7,939 bases of DNA from Actinomycetes bacterium. GTDB taxonomy: Bacteria; Actinomycetota; Acidimicrobiia; Acidimicrobiales; Microtrichaceae. The notes below the pieces were generated by a model. That model did not search any database and had not been told where the DNA came from. It saw only the letters and a program-made list of their open reading frames with translations. Positions within the stretch are counted from its first letter, which is position 1. Every line of letters begins with the position of its first letter. A program made the position numbers and the translations under genes. The stretch spans positions 1-7,939 of the forward strand of contig JAFAFZ010000001.1 of assembly GCA_023423215.1 (NCBI GenBank), read 5' to 3'. This document shows, piece by piece, positions 1-6,685 of the stretch.

Positions 1-354
1 GTGTGGGTCCGTGGCCACGGATCCGACGCACCGCTGCTGCGGGTCGGCGCGGACGGCGCGGTGCGATCGACGCTCGAGGGCCTCGGCACGCCCGACGGGG
101 TGCACCAGCTCTGGAGCGACGGCGCCGGGGGGATCTGGACGATCGGCGACGCCTCGCCCGACGAGGAGTCGTCCTCGACCTTCTCCTACGACATCACGGC
201 GCGCCCGATGGCGGTGCACCTCGGCTCCGACGGCCGGGTGGTCGAGACCTGGTGGGCCTCGGGCGGCTCGCCGAACGGCAGCTCGTGGTTCGGGCGCCTC
301 GGCGACGGACTGGGCTGGGTCGGGCCGGACGGCATGCGCCTGGTGACGGGCTGA
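1..354 (+). CDS. C-terminal part of a propeller-like protein (5' end outside window)
   Basis: The frame is open from base 1 and stops at TGA 352-354, leaving 117 residues. Base 1 happens to be GTG, but no ribosome binding site can be seen and the text begins mid-domain, so I read this as the 3' end of a longer gene. The visible protein holds short blocks rich in Gly, Asp and Trp: LLRVGADGAV near residues 12-21, LWSDGAGGIWTIGD near 37-50, a third around VHLGSDGRVVETWW, and LGWVGPDGMRLVTG at the end. This spacing of D-G plus an aromatic strand is like beta-propeller blades of the two-component-regulator-propeller, NHL or SMP-30 kinds. I cannot tell which family it is, and no catalytic residues can be assigned. 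It converges on the NADH dehydrogenase gene with only 16 bp between the stops. Coding status is fairly sure; function is not. Confidence 0.6.
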   Translation: MWVRGHGSDAPLLRVGADGAVRSTLEGLGTPDGVHQLWSDGAGGIWTIGDASPDEESSSTFSYDITARPMAVHLGSDGRVVETWWASGGSPNGSSWFGRLGDGLGWVGPDGMRLVTG

Positions 355-370
355 GCGGGCGACCGTCGGG

Positions 371-1675
371 TCAGGAGCTGGTGCCGGGCGGGTGCTCGAG
401 CGGGTGCTCGTCGACGTCGACGATCAGGCGCGACGCACGGTCGTAGGTCAGGTAGCTCCAGGCCCAGTTCACCAGCACGTTCACCCGGTTGCGGAACCCG
501 ACCAGCATCACCAGGTGCAGGCCCAGCCACGAGAGCCAGCCCGCCGTGCCGCTGAGGCGGACGCCGTTGGGCAGCTGCGCCACGGCGGCATGGCGGCCGA
601 TCGTGGCCATCGACCCCTTGTCGTGGTAGCGGAACGGGGTCCCGGGGCGACCGTCGAGCGATGCGCGGATGACCTGGGCGACGTGCTCGCCGCCCTGCAT
701 GGCGACCGGCGCCACCTGGGGCAGCAGCTCGCCGTCGTCGCCGGTCGCGCCGGCCAGGTCGCCGATGACGAACACCTCGGGGTGCCCGGGCAGCGACAGG
801 TCCGGCTCGACCACGACCCGACCGCCACGGGTCAGCGCGCCCTCGCCCAGCTGCTCGGCCAGGCACTCGGCCAGCGGGCCGGCCTTCACGCCAGCGGTCC
901 ACACGAGCGTGCCCATCGGGATGCGGCGACCGTCGGTCAGCTCGACGACCTTGCCGTCGGTGCCGGCGACGCCGACACCGAGCACGACCTCGACCCGCCG
1001 AGACGCCAGCGTGCGGCGTGCGAGCTCCGAGAGGCGCGGGGCGAAGCTGCCGAGCAGGCGATCGGCCGGCTCGACCAGGACGACGCGCGCCGCGCGCAGG
1101 TCGAGCGTCGGGAAGTCACGGGCGAGCACCCGGTCGAACAGCTCGACGAGACCGCCGGCCAGCTCGACGCCGGTGGGCCCGCCGCCGCCGATGACCACCG
1201 TCAGCGCCCCCTGCTCGATGAGGGAGCGGTCGACCGCGACCCGTTCGAACTGGCGCAGCACGTGCGCCCGCAGCGCGAGCGAGTCCGACAGCTGTTTCAG
1301 CCCGAAGGCGTGCTCCTCGACGCCCGGGATGCCGTAGGTCGCCGTGACCGCACCGGCCGCCAGCACGAGCTGGTCGTACTCGAGCGCAGGACCGTCCTCG
1401 AAGCAGATCCGCCGGCCCGACAGGTCGACGTCGACGACCCGGCCGAGCCGCACGTCCGCGCCGCCACCGTGCCGCGCCGCGATGCCCCGCACCGGGTACG
1501 CGATGTCGTCCGAGTCGAGCCCCGCAGTGGCCACCTGGTAGAGCAGCGGCTGGAACGTGTGGAAGTTGTTGGTGTCCACCAGGACGACGTCGATCGGGGC
1601 GTCGGCCAGGGAGCGGAGCGTGGCCAGCCCACCGAACCCCGCACCCACCACGACCACCCGATGACGTCGTTCCAT
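371..1675 (-). CDS. ndh: Type II NADH dehydrogenase (NDH-2), FAD-dependent NADH:quinone oxidoreductase
   Basis: This 434-aa protein is the usual length for single-subunit NDH-2, which oxidises NADH and reduces membrane quinone without pumping protons. The N-terminal FAD Rossmann motif VVVVGAGFGGLAT is at residues 7-19. NFHTFQPLLYQVATAGL (37-53) is typical of the family. The second nucleotide-binding motif for NADH, VVIGGGGPTGVELAGG, is at 160-175. The FAD-binding VFVIGDLA is at 301-308, followed by the quinone-side QVAPVAMQGGEH (320-331) and YHDKGSMATIGRHAAVA (350-366). The C-terminal stretch WLSWLGLHLVMLVGFRNRV (380-398), together with NVLVNWAWSYL, is amphipathic/hydrophobic and should attach the enzyme to the inner face of the membrane. 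The frame stays open far upstream, but residues before ATG 1675 have no family similarity, and a TAGCGT hexamer 7 nt ahead fits a leaderless start. Homology is to the ndh/Ndh group; the exact paralog cannot be named. Confidence 0.93.
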   Translation of the reverse strand: MERRHRVVVVGAGFGGLATLRSLADAPIDVVLVDTNNFHTFQPLLYQVATAGLDSDDIAYPVRGIAARHGGGADVRLGRVVDVDLSGRRICFEDGPALEYDQLVLAAGAVTATYGIPGVEEHAFGLKQLSDSLALRAHVLRQFERVAVDRSLIEQGALTVVIGGGGPTGVELAGGLVELFDRVLARDFPTLDLRAARVVLVEPADRLLGSFAPRLSELARRTLASRRVEVVLGVGVAGTDGKVVELTDGRRIPMGTLVWTAGVKAGPLAECLAEQLGEGALTRGGRVVVEPDLSLPGHPEVFVIGDLAGATGDDGELLPQVAPVAMQGGEHVAQVIRASLDGRPGTPFRYHDKGSMATIGRHAAVAQLPNGVRLSGTAGWLSWLGLHLVMLVGFRNRVNVLVNWAWSYLTYDRASRLIVDVDEHPLEHPPGTSS

Positions 1676-1682
1676 GCCCACG

Positions 1683-1688
1683 ACGCTA
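1683..1688 (-). promoter_or_regulatory. Putative -10 element for leaderless ndh transcript
   Basis: Read on the reverse strand the hexamer is TAGCGT (TANNNT), followed by seven bases and then the ndh ATG at 1675. That spacing would put the transcription start on the A of the start codon. No Shine-Dalgarno sequence lies in front of this ATG. A CCGACC block at 1708-1713 (reverse strand) has the GAC core of an actinobacterial -35, but its spacer of 19 bp is long. This is inferred from pattern only. Confidence 0.5.
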
Positions 1689-1727
1689 CGCCCGCGGCCG
1701 TGTCGCCGGTCGGGCGATATGGCGCAT

Positions 1728-1749
1728 GGCACGGCGGGCCCGTCGTGCC
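1728..1749. promoter_or_regulatory. 22-bp near-perfect palindrome in the ndh/guaB divergent spacer; candidate operator
   Basis: The left half reads GGCACGGCGGG and the right half CCCGTCGTGCC. All pairs are complementary except one symmetric pair (G against T), so 20 of 22 bases obey dyad symmetry. Its centre is about 63 bp from the putative ndh start and 55 bp from the putative guaB start, outside both core promoters. That position suits an activator or a shared regulator. It does not lie in a coding region, so codon bias does not explain it. No regulator can be named; a G.U-tolerant RNA hairpin is the alternative, but neither predicted transcript would contain it. Confidence 0.45.
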
Positions 1750-1781
1750 CTGCGCCTCCGGACCGACCCCGCGTGGGTGGA

Positions 1782-3320
<1,539 letters not shown>

Positions 3321-3343
3321 GCGGCCACCCGGCGTGAGCGGGA

Positions 3344-3363
3344 GGCCGGCGTGAGCGCCGGCC
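3344..3363. terminator. Hairpin shared by convergent guaB and DUF1059 gene; likely bidirectional terminator
   Basis: A perfect 8-bp stem, GGCCGGCG against CGCCGGCC, closes a TGAG loop and lies 23 bp after the guaB stop and 4 bp before the DUF1059 stop codon. No T tract follows on either strand, which is common for terminators in high-GC actinobacteria. The 12-base block CCGGCGTGAGCG, which forms most of one arm plus loop, is repeated just upstream (3329-3340 and 3346-3357). Confidence 0.6.
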
Positions 3364-3367
3364 GCCC

Positions 3368-3565
3368 TCAGTGCGCAGCCGGCACCTGCTCGTCCTTCAG
3401 GGACGAGCGGATGGCGTCGGCCAGCTCCGGCGTGTCCTCGTGGCCGTGCACCGCGACGGCGTGCGCCACCGCGGCCGAGACGACCTCGTCCTCCTCACCC
3501 GAGATGGTGAGCGTGCAGCCCGACTCGCTCGGCATGTCCCGGCAGTCGGCGACCTTGCGTGCCAT
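3368..3565 (-). CDS. Small DUF1059-family protein
   Basis: This 65-aa cytoplasmic protein has the layout I associate with DUF1059. An early Cys lies in the short N-terminal block (VADCRDMPSESGC, with C8 and C17), then a short beta segment LTISGEEDEVVSAAV, and a helix with His residues VAHAVAVHGHEDTPELADAIRSSLKDE (about 33-59). No signal peptide or membrane segment is present. The ATG at 3565 is preferred over an in-frame ATG at 3631 because an ideal AGGAGG stands 5 nt before it and the family begins here. The biochemical function of DUF1059 is not known to me. The paired Cys and His residues could suggest metal or redox chemistry, but that is speculation. It is transcribed away from the LuxR-type gene and converges on guaB across a shared hairpin. 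Confidence 0.85.
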   Translation of the reverse strand: MARKVADCRDMPSESGCTLTISGEEDEVVSAAVAHAVAVHGHEDTPELADAIRSSLKDEQVPAAH

Positions 3566-3570
3566 GACGT

Positions 3571-3576
3571 CCTCCT
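3571..3576 (-). promoter_or_regulatory. Strong Shine-Dalgarno site of the DUF1059 gene
   Basis: AGGAGG on the reverse strand, five bases before ATG 3565, fixes the start of the small gene. It is the best ribosome binding site in the window and contrasts with the leaderless or weak sites of its neighbours, suggesting high expression of this protein. Confidence 0.8.
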
Positions 3577-3671
3577 CGATCGCGACTCGCCCGTCCGCAC
3601 CCATGGAACACCCGCTGGGACCGGCGCGCACTACGCCGTTCGGCGCATGCGCGTCGTCGGCGGCGCAGCGG

Positions 3672-3677
3672 TAGCGT
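3672..3677 (+). promoter_or_regulatory. Putative -10 element of the LuxR-type regulator gene
   Basis: TAGCGT is the same hexamer seen ahead of ndh. Transcription would begin near 3684, giving a leader of about 22 nt that includes GGGAG at 3694-3698, seven bases before GTG 3706. No convincing -35 is visible 16-19 bp upstream. Pattern-based inference. Confidence 0.4.
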
Positions 3678-3705
3678 CGGAACGTCCCCGACCGGGAGCA
3701 CGCGG

Positions 3706-4341
3706 GTGCAGCTGAACCGGAACGACCTCCGGCGGACCGCCGAGTTCGCCCACGCCGCCGTGGCGGCCACGGGGCCGACGGACGTCGAGGCGCTCGTGCG
3801 GCGCCTGCGTCACGTGCTCGCCGCCGACGGGGTGCACCTGCAGCGCATCACCTCCGACGGCGTGGCCGAGTGGCGGGACCCGGAGCCCACGACGCACGCG
3901 GGCCACGACCTCGACCCGGACGTCGAGCACGACCAGCGGCGGCTCACCGTGTCGGAGCCGACCTCGTTCGGCCTCGTGCACCTGACGACCTGGCGACACC
4001 ACACGCCCTTCCGACGTGAGGACGGGGTGCTGCTGTCGCTGATGGCGCCGTACCTGACCGCCGCGGTCGCGACGGTCGGCGGCCTCGCACCCGTGACGCT
4101 CGGCGACGTCGGCCGGCGGGACGGGACGGAGCGCTCCACGCGCAGCGAGACGCTGACGCAGCGCGAGGTGCAGATCCTGGCGCTGATCGCCGAGGGGGCG
4201 ACCAACAAGGAGGTCGCCGTCGACCTGCGGATCAGCCCGCGGACGGTGCAGAAGCACCTGGAGCACATCTACGCCAAGCTCGACCTGCACCGCCGGACCG
4301 CGGCCGCCGGCTGGTGGACCGCGCACCTCGCCGCCGGCTGA
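3706..4341 (+). CDS. LuxR-family transcriptional regulator with non-receiver N-terminal domain
   Basis: This 211-aa protein ends in a clear LuxR/FixJ-type helix-turn-helix at about residues 148-207. TLTQREVQILALIAEGATNKEVA leads into the recognition helix SPRTVQKHLEHIYAKL (177-192). The N-terminal 125 residues lack the Asp/Lys pattern of a response-regulator receiver. They read as a compact sensory fold, with an amphipathic helix LVRRLRHVLAADGVHLQRI (30-48) and the block TPFRREDGVLLSLMAPYLTAAV (100-121). That block resembles the 'F...D..LL..L.PHL..A' segment that precedes the HTH in many GAF-like single-component LuxR proteins. A charged linker (135-147) joins the two parts. Start GTG 3706 is supported by GGGAG seven bases upstream. 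The ligand and targets are unknown; the divergent DUF1059 gene is the nearest candidate target. It converges on the Nudix gene with 22 bp between stops. DNA-binding role is confident, sensory role inferred. Confidence 0.88.
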   Translation: MQLNRNDLRRTAEFAHAAVAATGPTDVEALVRRLRHVLAADGVHLQRITSDGVAEWRDPEPTTHAGHDLDPDVEHDQRRLTVSEPTSFGLVHLTTWRHHTPFRREDGVLLSLMAPYLTAAVATVGGLAPVTLGDVGRRDGTERSTRSETLTQREVQILALIAEGATNKEVAVDLRISPRTVQKHLEHIYAKLDLHRRTAAAGWWTAHLAAG

Positions 4342-4350
4342 CCGGAGCCG
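4335..4350. terminator. Weak hairpin at the LuxR/Nudix convergent junction
   Basis: CGGCT and AGCCG form a 5-bp stem around a 6-base loop that includes the regulator's stop codon. It is short and lacks a T tract, so it may only be a minor mRNA 3' structure. It is listed because the 22-bp gap between the two stops holds nothing stronger. Confidence 0.25.
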
Positions 4351-4363
4351 CCGAGGCGCACGG

Positions 4364-5128
4364 TCAGACGACGCCGCCCATGCCGTCGGGCCCCAGCTCG
4401 AAGTGCACGAGCTCGGTGCCTCGCGCCGGGTCCAGCTCGTAGGTGCCGCCCGGATCCGTGTCCGTCAGCCGGGCGAGCAGCTGGCGGAGCAGCGCGGCGG
4501 TCGCACCCCACACGGTGTCGCCGATCAGGTCGAAGAAGTACACCGGCCGGGCGGTGTCCCCGTCGCCCCAGCGCTCCTCGCGGAACACGCCGGGCGCCAT
4601 CAGTTCGGACAGCGGGACGTGGAGCACCTTCTCGACCTCGGCCGGGTTGGCCTCGCCGTCAGGCCGCCCGTCCAGCAGCGCGACGACCGGCACGATGTAG
4701 GTGCGTCGGGTGATGGTGGTCAGGTGGTCGAGCTCGCCGAGCGGCTCGACGGCCGAGGGCGGCAGGCCGATCTCCTCGTTCGCCTCGCGGATCGCGGTGG
4801 TCACCGGGTCCTCGCCCGGCTCGGCGCGCCCGCCGGGGAAGCTGACCTCGCCGCGGTGCGTGCGCAGCGTCTGCGCACGACGGGTCAGCACGACGTGCAT
4901 CTCGCCGCCGTCCTCGTAGAGGGGGACGAGCACGGCGGACGGGTGCGCCCCGAGCGCCTTCACCGGCGACTCGAGGCCCAGGTGCCCGGGCGGCAGCAGC
5001 AGGCGCGCCCGATCGGGCACGAGCAGGCCCGAGGGGCGCTCGACGGACGCCCAGGGCGCGGGGTTGCCCGGGGTCCAGAGGTCGGGTCGTGGGATCGGCT
5101 GCGGGCCACCCCGGGCGGGGGTGCTCAA
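4364..5128 (-). CDS. Nudix hydrolase, CoA pyrophosphatase type (NudL/UPF0035-like)
   Basis: With the TTG start at 5128 this is a 254-aa protein. The Nudix box is exact: GRAEPGE, seven residues, then REANEEIGL (about 100-122), including the metal-binding Glu pair. Just before it is VLTRRAQTLRTHRGEVSFPGG (80-100), the motif marking the CoA-pyrophosphatase group, which splits CoA or its derivatives into 4'-phosphopantetheine and 3',5'-ADP. The core fold begins with SAVLVPLYEDGGEMHVVLT. The N-terminal 60 residues (IPRPDLWTPGNPAPWASV and onward) resemble extensions I recall in actinobacterial members. The protein appears soluble. TTG 5128 overlaps the stop of the upstream 53-aa gene (TTGA), implying translational coupling. 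No good Shine-Dalgarno is present at the usual spacing. An ATG at 5233 would overlap the upstream gene by about 100 bp with poor text, and the first alternative downstream, a GTG in LLVPD, would cut the conserved N-terminus. Family is secure; substrate is inferred from the motif. Confidence 0.88.
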   Translation of the reverse strand: MSTPARGGPQPIPRPDLWTPGNPAPWASVERPSGLLVPDRARLLLPPGHLGLESPVKALGAHPSAVLVPLYEDGGEMHVVLTRRAQTLRTHRGEVSFPGGRAEPGEDPVTTAIREANEEIGLPPSAVEPLGELDHLTTITRRTYIVPVVALLDGRPDGEANPAEVEKVLHVPLSELMAPGVFREERWGDGDTARPVYFFDLIGDTVWGATAALLRQLLARLTDTDPGGTYELDPARGTELVHFELGPDGMGGVV

Positions 5129-5286
5129 CCGCGGGCGAGCTGCTCCGCGGCGAGCTGCTCGAGCAGCTCCCGCAGGCCGCCGGTCTTGAGGTTGCTCATC
5201 ACCCGGCCGGGCGGGGTCTCGCCGGTCTCCCACTCGAGCCAGTACTGGAGGAGCTTCGTGGGATCGACGGGAGGGCGGGGGTCCAT
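5125..5286 (-). CDS. Small conserved-looking 53-aa protein, first gene of the Nudix unit
   Basis: The protein has a Pro-rich start (MDPRPPVDPTKLL), an aromatic/acidic block LLQYWLEWETGETPPGR (12-28), and a Leu/Glu/Gln-rich helix LRELLEQLAAEQLARG (38-53). It has no signal peptide, membrane span, or Cys. I do not recognise a named family, although the wording DPTKLL..W.EWE.GE..PGR..S.LKTGGL looks like a small actinobacterial protein under selection and not random text. ATG 5286 is chosen over ATG 5295 because the hexamer TACGAT (5299-5294) stands exactly seven bases before it, fitting a leaderless start, and that hexamer overlaps the other ATG. Its stop overlaps the Nudix TTG start by two bases, so the two are probably co-transcribed and co-translated. 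It might be a partner or regulator of the hydrolase, but nothing in the sequence proves it. Confidence 0.72.
   Translation of the reverse strand: MDPRPPVDPTKLLQYWLEWETGETPPGRVMSNLKTGGLRELLEQLAAEQLARG
5152..5169. repeat. 18-bp perfect palindrome inside the 53-aa gene
   Basis: GAGCTGCTC is followed directly by GAGCAGCTC, a perfect dyad. It lies in the Leu/Glu/Gln helix codons (CTG, GAG, CAG), which favour such symmetry. In the mRNA it can fold just upstream of the coupled Nudix TTG start, with about 23 nt between. An 11-base direct repeat GCGAGCTGCTC (5135-5145 and 5150-5160) overlaps it. Confidence 0.6.
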
Positions 5287-5293
5287 GCGCGCC

Positions 5294-5299
5294 ATCGTA
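5294..5299 (-). promoter_or_regulatory. Putative -10 element for leaderless 53-aa gene / Nudix transcript
   Basis: TACGAT (TANNNT on the reverse strand) stands seven bases before ATG 5286, the same geometry as at ndh and close to that at guaB. No -35 with suitable spacing can be seen. It decides the start codon of the small gene. The rest of the 138-bp spacer up to the lipoprotein start holds no clear promoter for the forward gene. Confidence 0.45.
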
Positions 5300-5424
5300 C
5301 CGGTGGGGTCGCCACCGCCCCGGGTCGGCGGGCCGGGCGGCTGCGGGTCACCACGGGTGGAGCGGCGCACGGGCTCGTTGCTCCGGGAAGCTCACGACGG
5401 GGGTGCGACGGCCGACGGGAGGGC

Positions 5425-6552
5425 ATGGGACTGCTCGATCGCGGCGTGCCGCGGACCATCACCGCCGCCGCCGTCGTGGGCCTGCTCATGCTCGCCGCCG
5501 CCTGCACGGTCGAGGCGGACGACGGCGCGGGTGCACCCACCTCCACCACGACGAGCGTCGCCGGCCTCGGCGAACCCACGGCCGCCGCCTCGGCGGCGCC
5601 CGCCTACTTCTTCTCGCAGAACGCGCGCTCGGGCACCTACCGGACGACCTCCGACGGCGTGGAGCTGGTGCTCGACGACGTCGCGGACGTGACCGTCGCG
5701 ATCACCGAGCGACCGAACCGCGGCGCGACGCACCTGCGGACCGCCGACTTCGTCGCCGACTGGGACGACCAGTTCGGCGACGACCCACCGAACGCCACCA
5801 TCGCCGTGGTCGCCGCCGACGGCACCCAGTCCGAGGCGGCGCTCGAGCTGCTGCGACCGACCTACGACCCGGACGCACGGCGGCTGACCTATCCCGCCCG
5901 GGTCCTGACCGGCGGCCTGCCGGACGCCTTCGTCGACGCGTCGGTGATGATCGACGACGCGGGGTTCCCGGTCCACCTGAACGTCATCGACCAGACGGAC
6001 GACGTCGACGGGGTGGCCGTGGTGCTGTACCGGCCGAACCTGCTCGGATCGGTCGAACAGGACGTCGCATGGACGATCCTCGAGCTGCAGGGGCCGGGCG
6101 ACTCCCAGCAGCTCACGCTCGGTGCGCTGTCGGTCGGCGCCACCGACTCCTTCGGCGACCAGACCGCGCAGCTGTCCGCGAACCCCGGATCCTCGTTCCA
6201 GGTCGTGGACGACTCGAGCGGCACCACGCTGGTCGCCACCGCATCGTCCGGCACCGAGCAGATCTCGATCAGCAGCGGCCTCGGCCAGGGCGTGCTCGAC
6301 GCAGAGGTCTACGAGAACGGCAAGCTGCTGTCCGTCGCGACCGGCGTGATGCCCGGCAACACCGCGGTCTTCCGCTACGCCTCCTCGATCTGGATCGGCA
6401 GCGCATCGCAGTTCGTGCAGGGCGAGATCATGCAGGGCGAGCCCAGCGACGCCACCGAGCTCGACCTGGAGGGCGTCGCCTCCGCCGACCTCGTCGTCAC
6501 GGGCGGCGGCGGACAGCCGTACTCGTTCACGCTGCAGAACGTGACGTCCTGA
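5425..6552 (+). CDS. Exported lipoprotein with an unassigned RPNR/DPPNA domain and beta-rich C-terminal part
   Basis: This 375-aa protein begins with an export signal: Arg at 6 and 10, a hydrophobic stretch TAAAVVGLLMLAAA, then Cys27 in the lipobox-like MLAAAC. It is therefore probably lipid-anchored on the outer face of the membrane. A low-complexity Thr/Ala/Ser linker follows (about 31-60). Residues 61-205 look like one domain: YFFSQNARSGTYR, LVLDDVADVTVAITERPNRGATHL, FVADWDDQFGDDPPNATIAVV (109-129), and a run ending DARRLTYPARVL (150-161). I recall this RPxR / FVxxW / DPPNA pattern from uncharacterised secreted proteins, but cannot name the family. Residues 215-375 are Ser/Thr/Gly/Val-rich with little helix and may be a beta-sandwich binding domain. 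No enzyme motif is visible. ATG 5425 is preceded by GGGAGGG, strong but very close (about 2 nt); GTG 5446 is an alternative. The 3' end has an 8-bp tandem repeat over the stop codon. Confidence 0.82.
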   Translation: MGLLDRGVPRTITAAAVVGLLMLAAACTVEADDGAGAPTSTTTSVAGLGEPTAAASAAPAYFFSQNARSGTYRTTSDGVELVLDDVADVTVAITERPNRGATHLRTADFVADWDDQFGDDPPNATIAVVAADGTQSEAALELLRPTYDPDARRLTYPARVLTGGLPDAFVDASVMIDDAGFPVHLNVIDQTDDVDGVAVVLYRPNLLGSVEQDVAWTILELQGPGDSQQLTLGALSVGATDSFGDQTAQLSANPGSSFQVVDDSSGTTLVATASSGTEQISISSGLGQGVLDAEVYENGKLLSVATGVMPGNTAVFRYASSIWIGSASQFVQGEIMQGEPSDATELDLEGVASADLVVTGGGGQPYSFTLQNVTS

Positions 6553-6566
6553 CGTCCTGACGTCCC
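6543..6566 (+). repeat. Three tandem 8-bp repeats across the lipoprotein stop codon
   Basis: GACGTCCT occurs twice head to tail and a third time as GACGTCCC. The first unit contains the last two sense codons and the T of the stop TGA (6550-6552). Because 8 is not a multiple of 3, gain or loss of a unit leaves the first stop in place as long as unit one is followed by GA, so the extra copies are probably neutral. It looks like replication slippage. Confidence 0.8.
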
Positions 6567-6606
6567 GAACCGGGCTGGGCGCGGTCGGGTTCCACGCCGG
6601 ATCGCG

Positions 6607-6642
6607 ACGAAGGGCCGGCCGCCGAGGCGACCGACCCTTCGT
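6607..6642. terminator. Bidirectional terminator between lipoprotein gene and groEL
   Basis: ACGAAGGG (6607-6614) pairs perfectly with CCCTTCGT (6635-6642). The 20 bases between them can pair further (GG with CC, and a CGC/GCG inner stem with a CGAG loop), giving a long hairpin. It lies 54 bp after the lipoprotein stop and 43 bp after the groEL stop in its own direction. The T tract is weak (GTTGGTGCGTT on the forward side), so this is terminator-like and not a textbook intrinsic terminator. Confidence 0.6.
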
Positions 6643-6668
6643 TGGTGCGTTCAGTGCGAACGACGGAG

Positions 6669-6684
6669 CTTCCCCGAGGGGAAG
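6669..6684 (-). terminator. Hairpin directly after the groEL stop codon
   Basis: CTTCCCC and GGGGAAG form a perfect 7-bp inverted repeat with two central bases (or six pairs with a four-base loop). It begins one base beyond the groEL stop at 6686-6688. Its position suggests a 3' stabiliser or first terminator of the groEL mRNA, backed up by the longer hairpin at 6607-6642. No T tract follows. Confidence 0.5.
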
Positions 6685-6685
6685 G

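Noticed and set aside
389..410. Direct repeat CGGGTGCTCG at the ndh C-terminus
   Set aside because: It encodes a short EHP-like duplication at a variable C-terminus and is too small to call a functional repeat.
409..422. Perfect 14-bp palindrome CGTCGACGTCGACG near the ndh 3' end
   Set aside because: It lies in Val-Asp-Val-Asp codons (GTC GAC), which produce such symmetry readily in this composition.
3566..3631. Longer DUF1059 start at ATG 3631
   Set aside because: The AGGAGG site and the family start both point to ATG 3565.
5129..5233. Longer Nudix start at ATG 5233
   Set aside because: It would overlap two thirds of the 53-aa gene, adds Arg/Ala/Gly-rich text, and ignores the TTGA overlap. 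It is not excluded outright.
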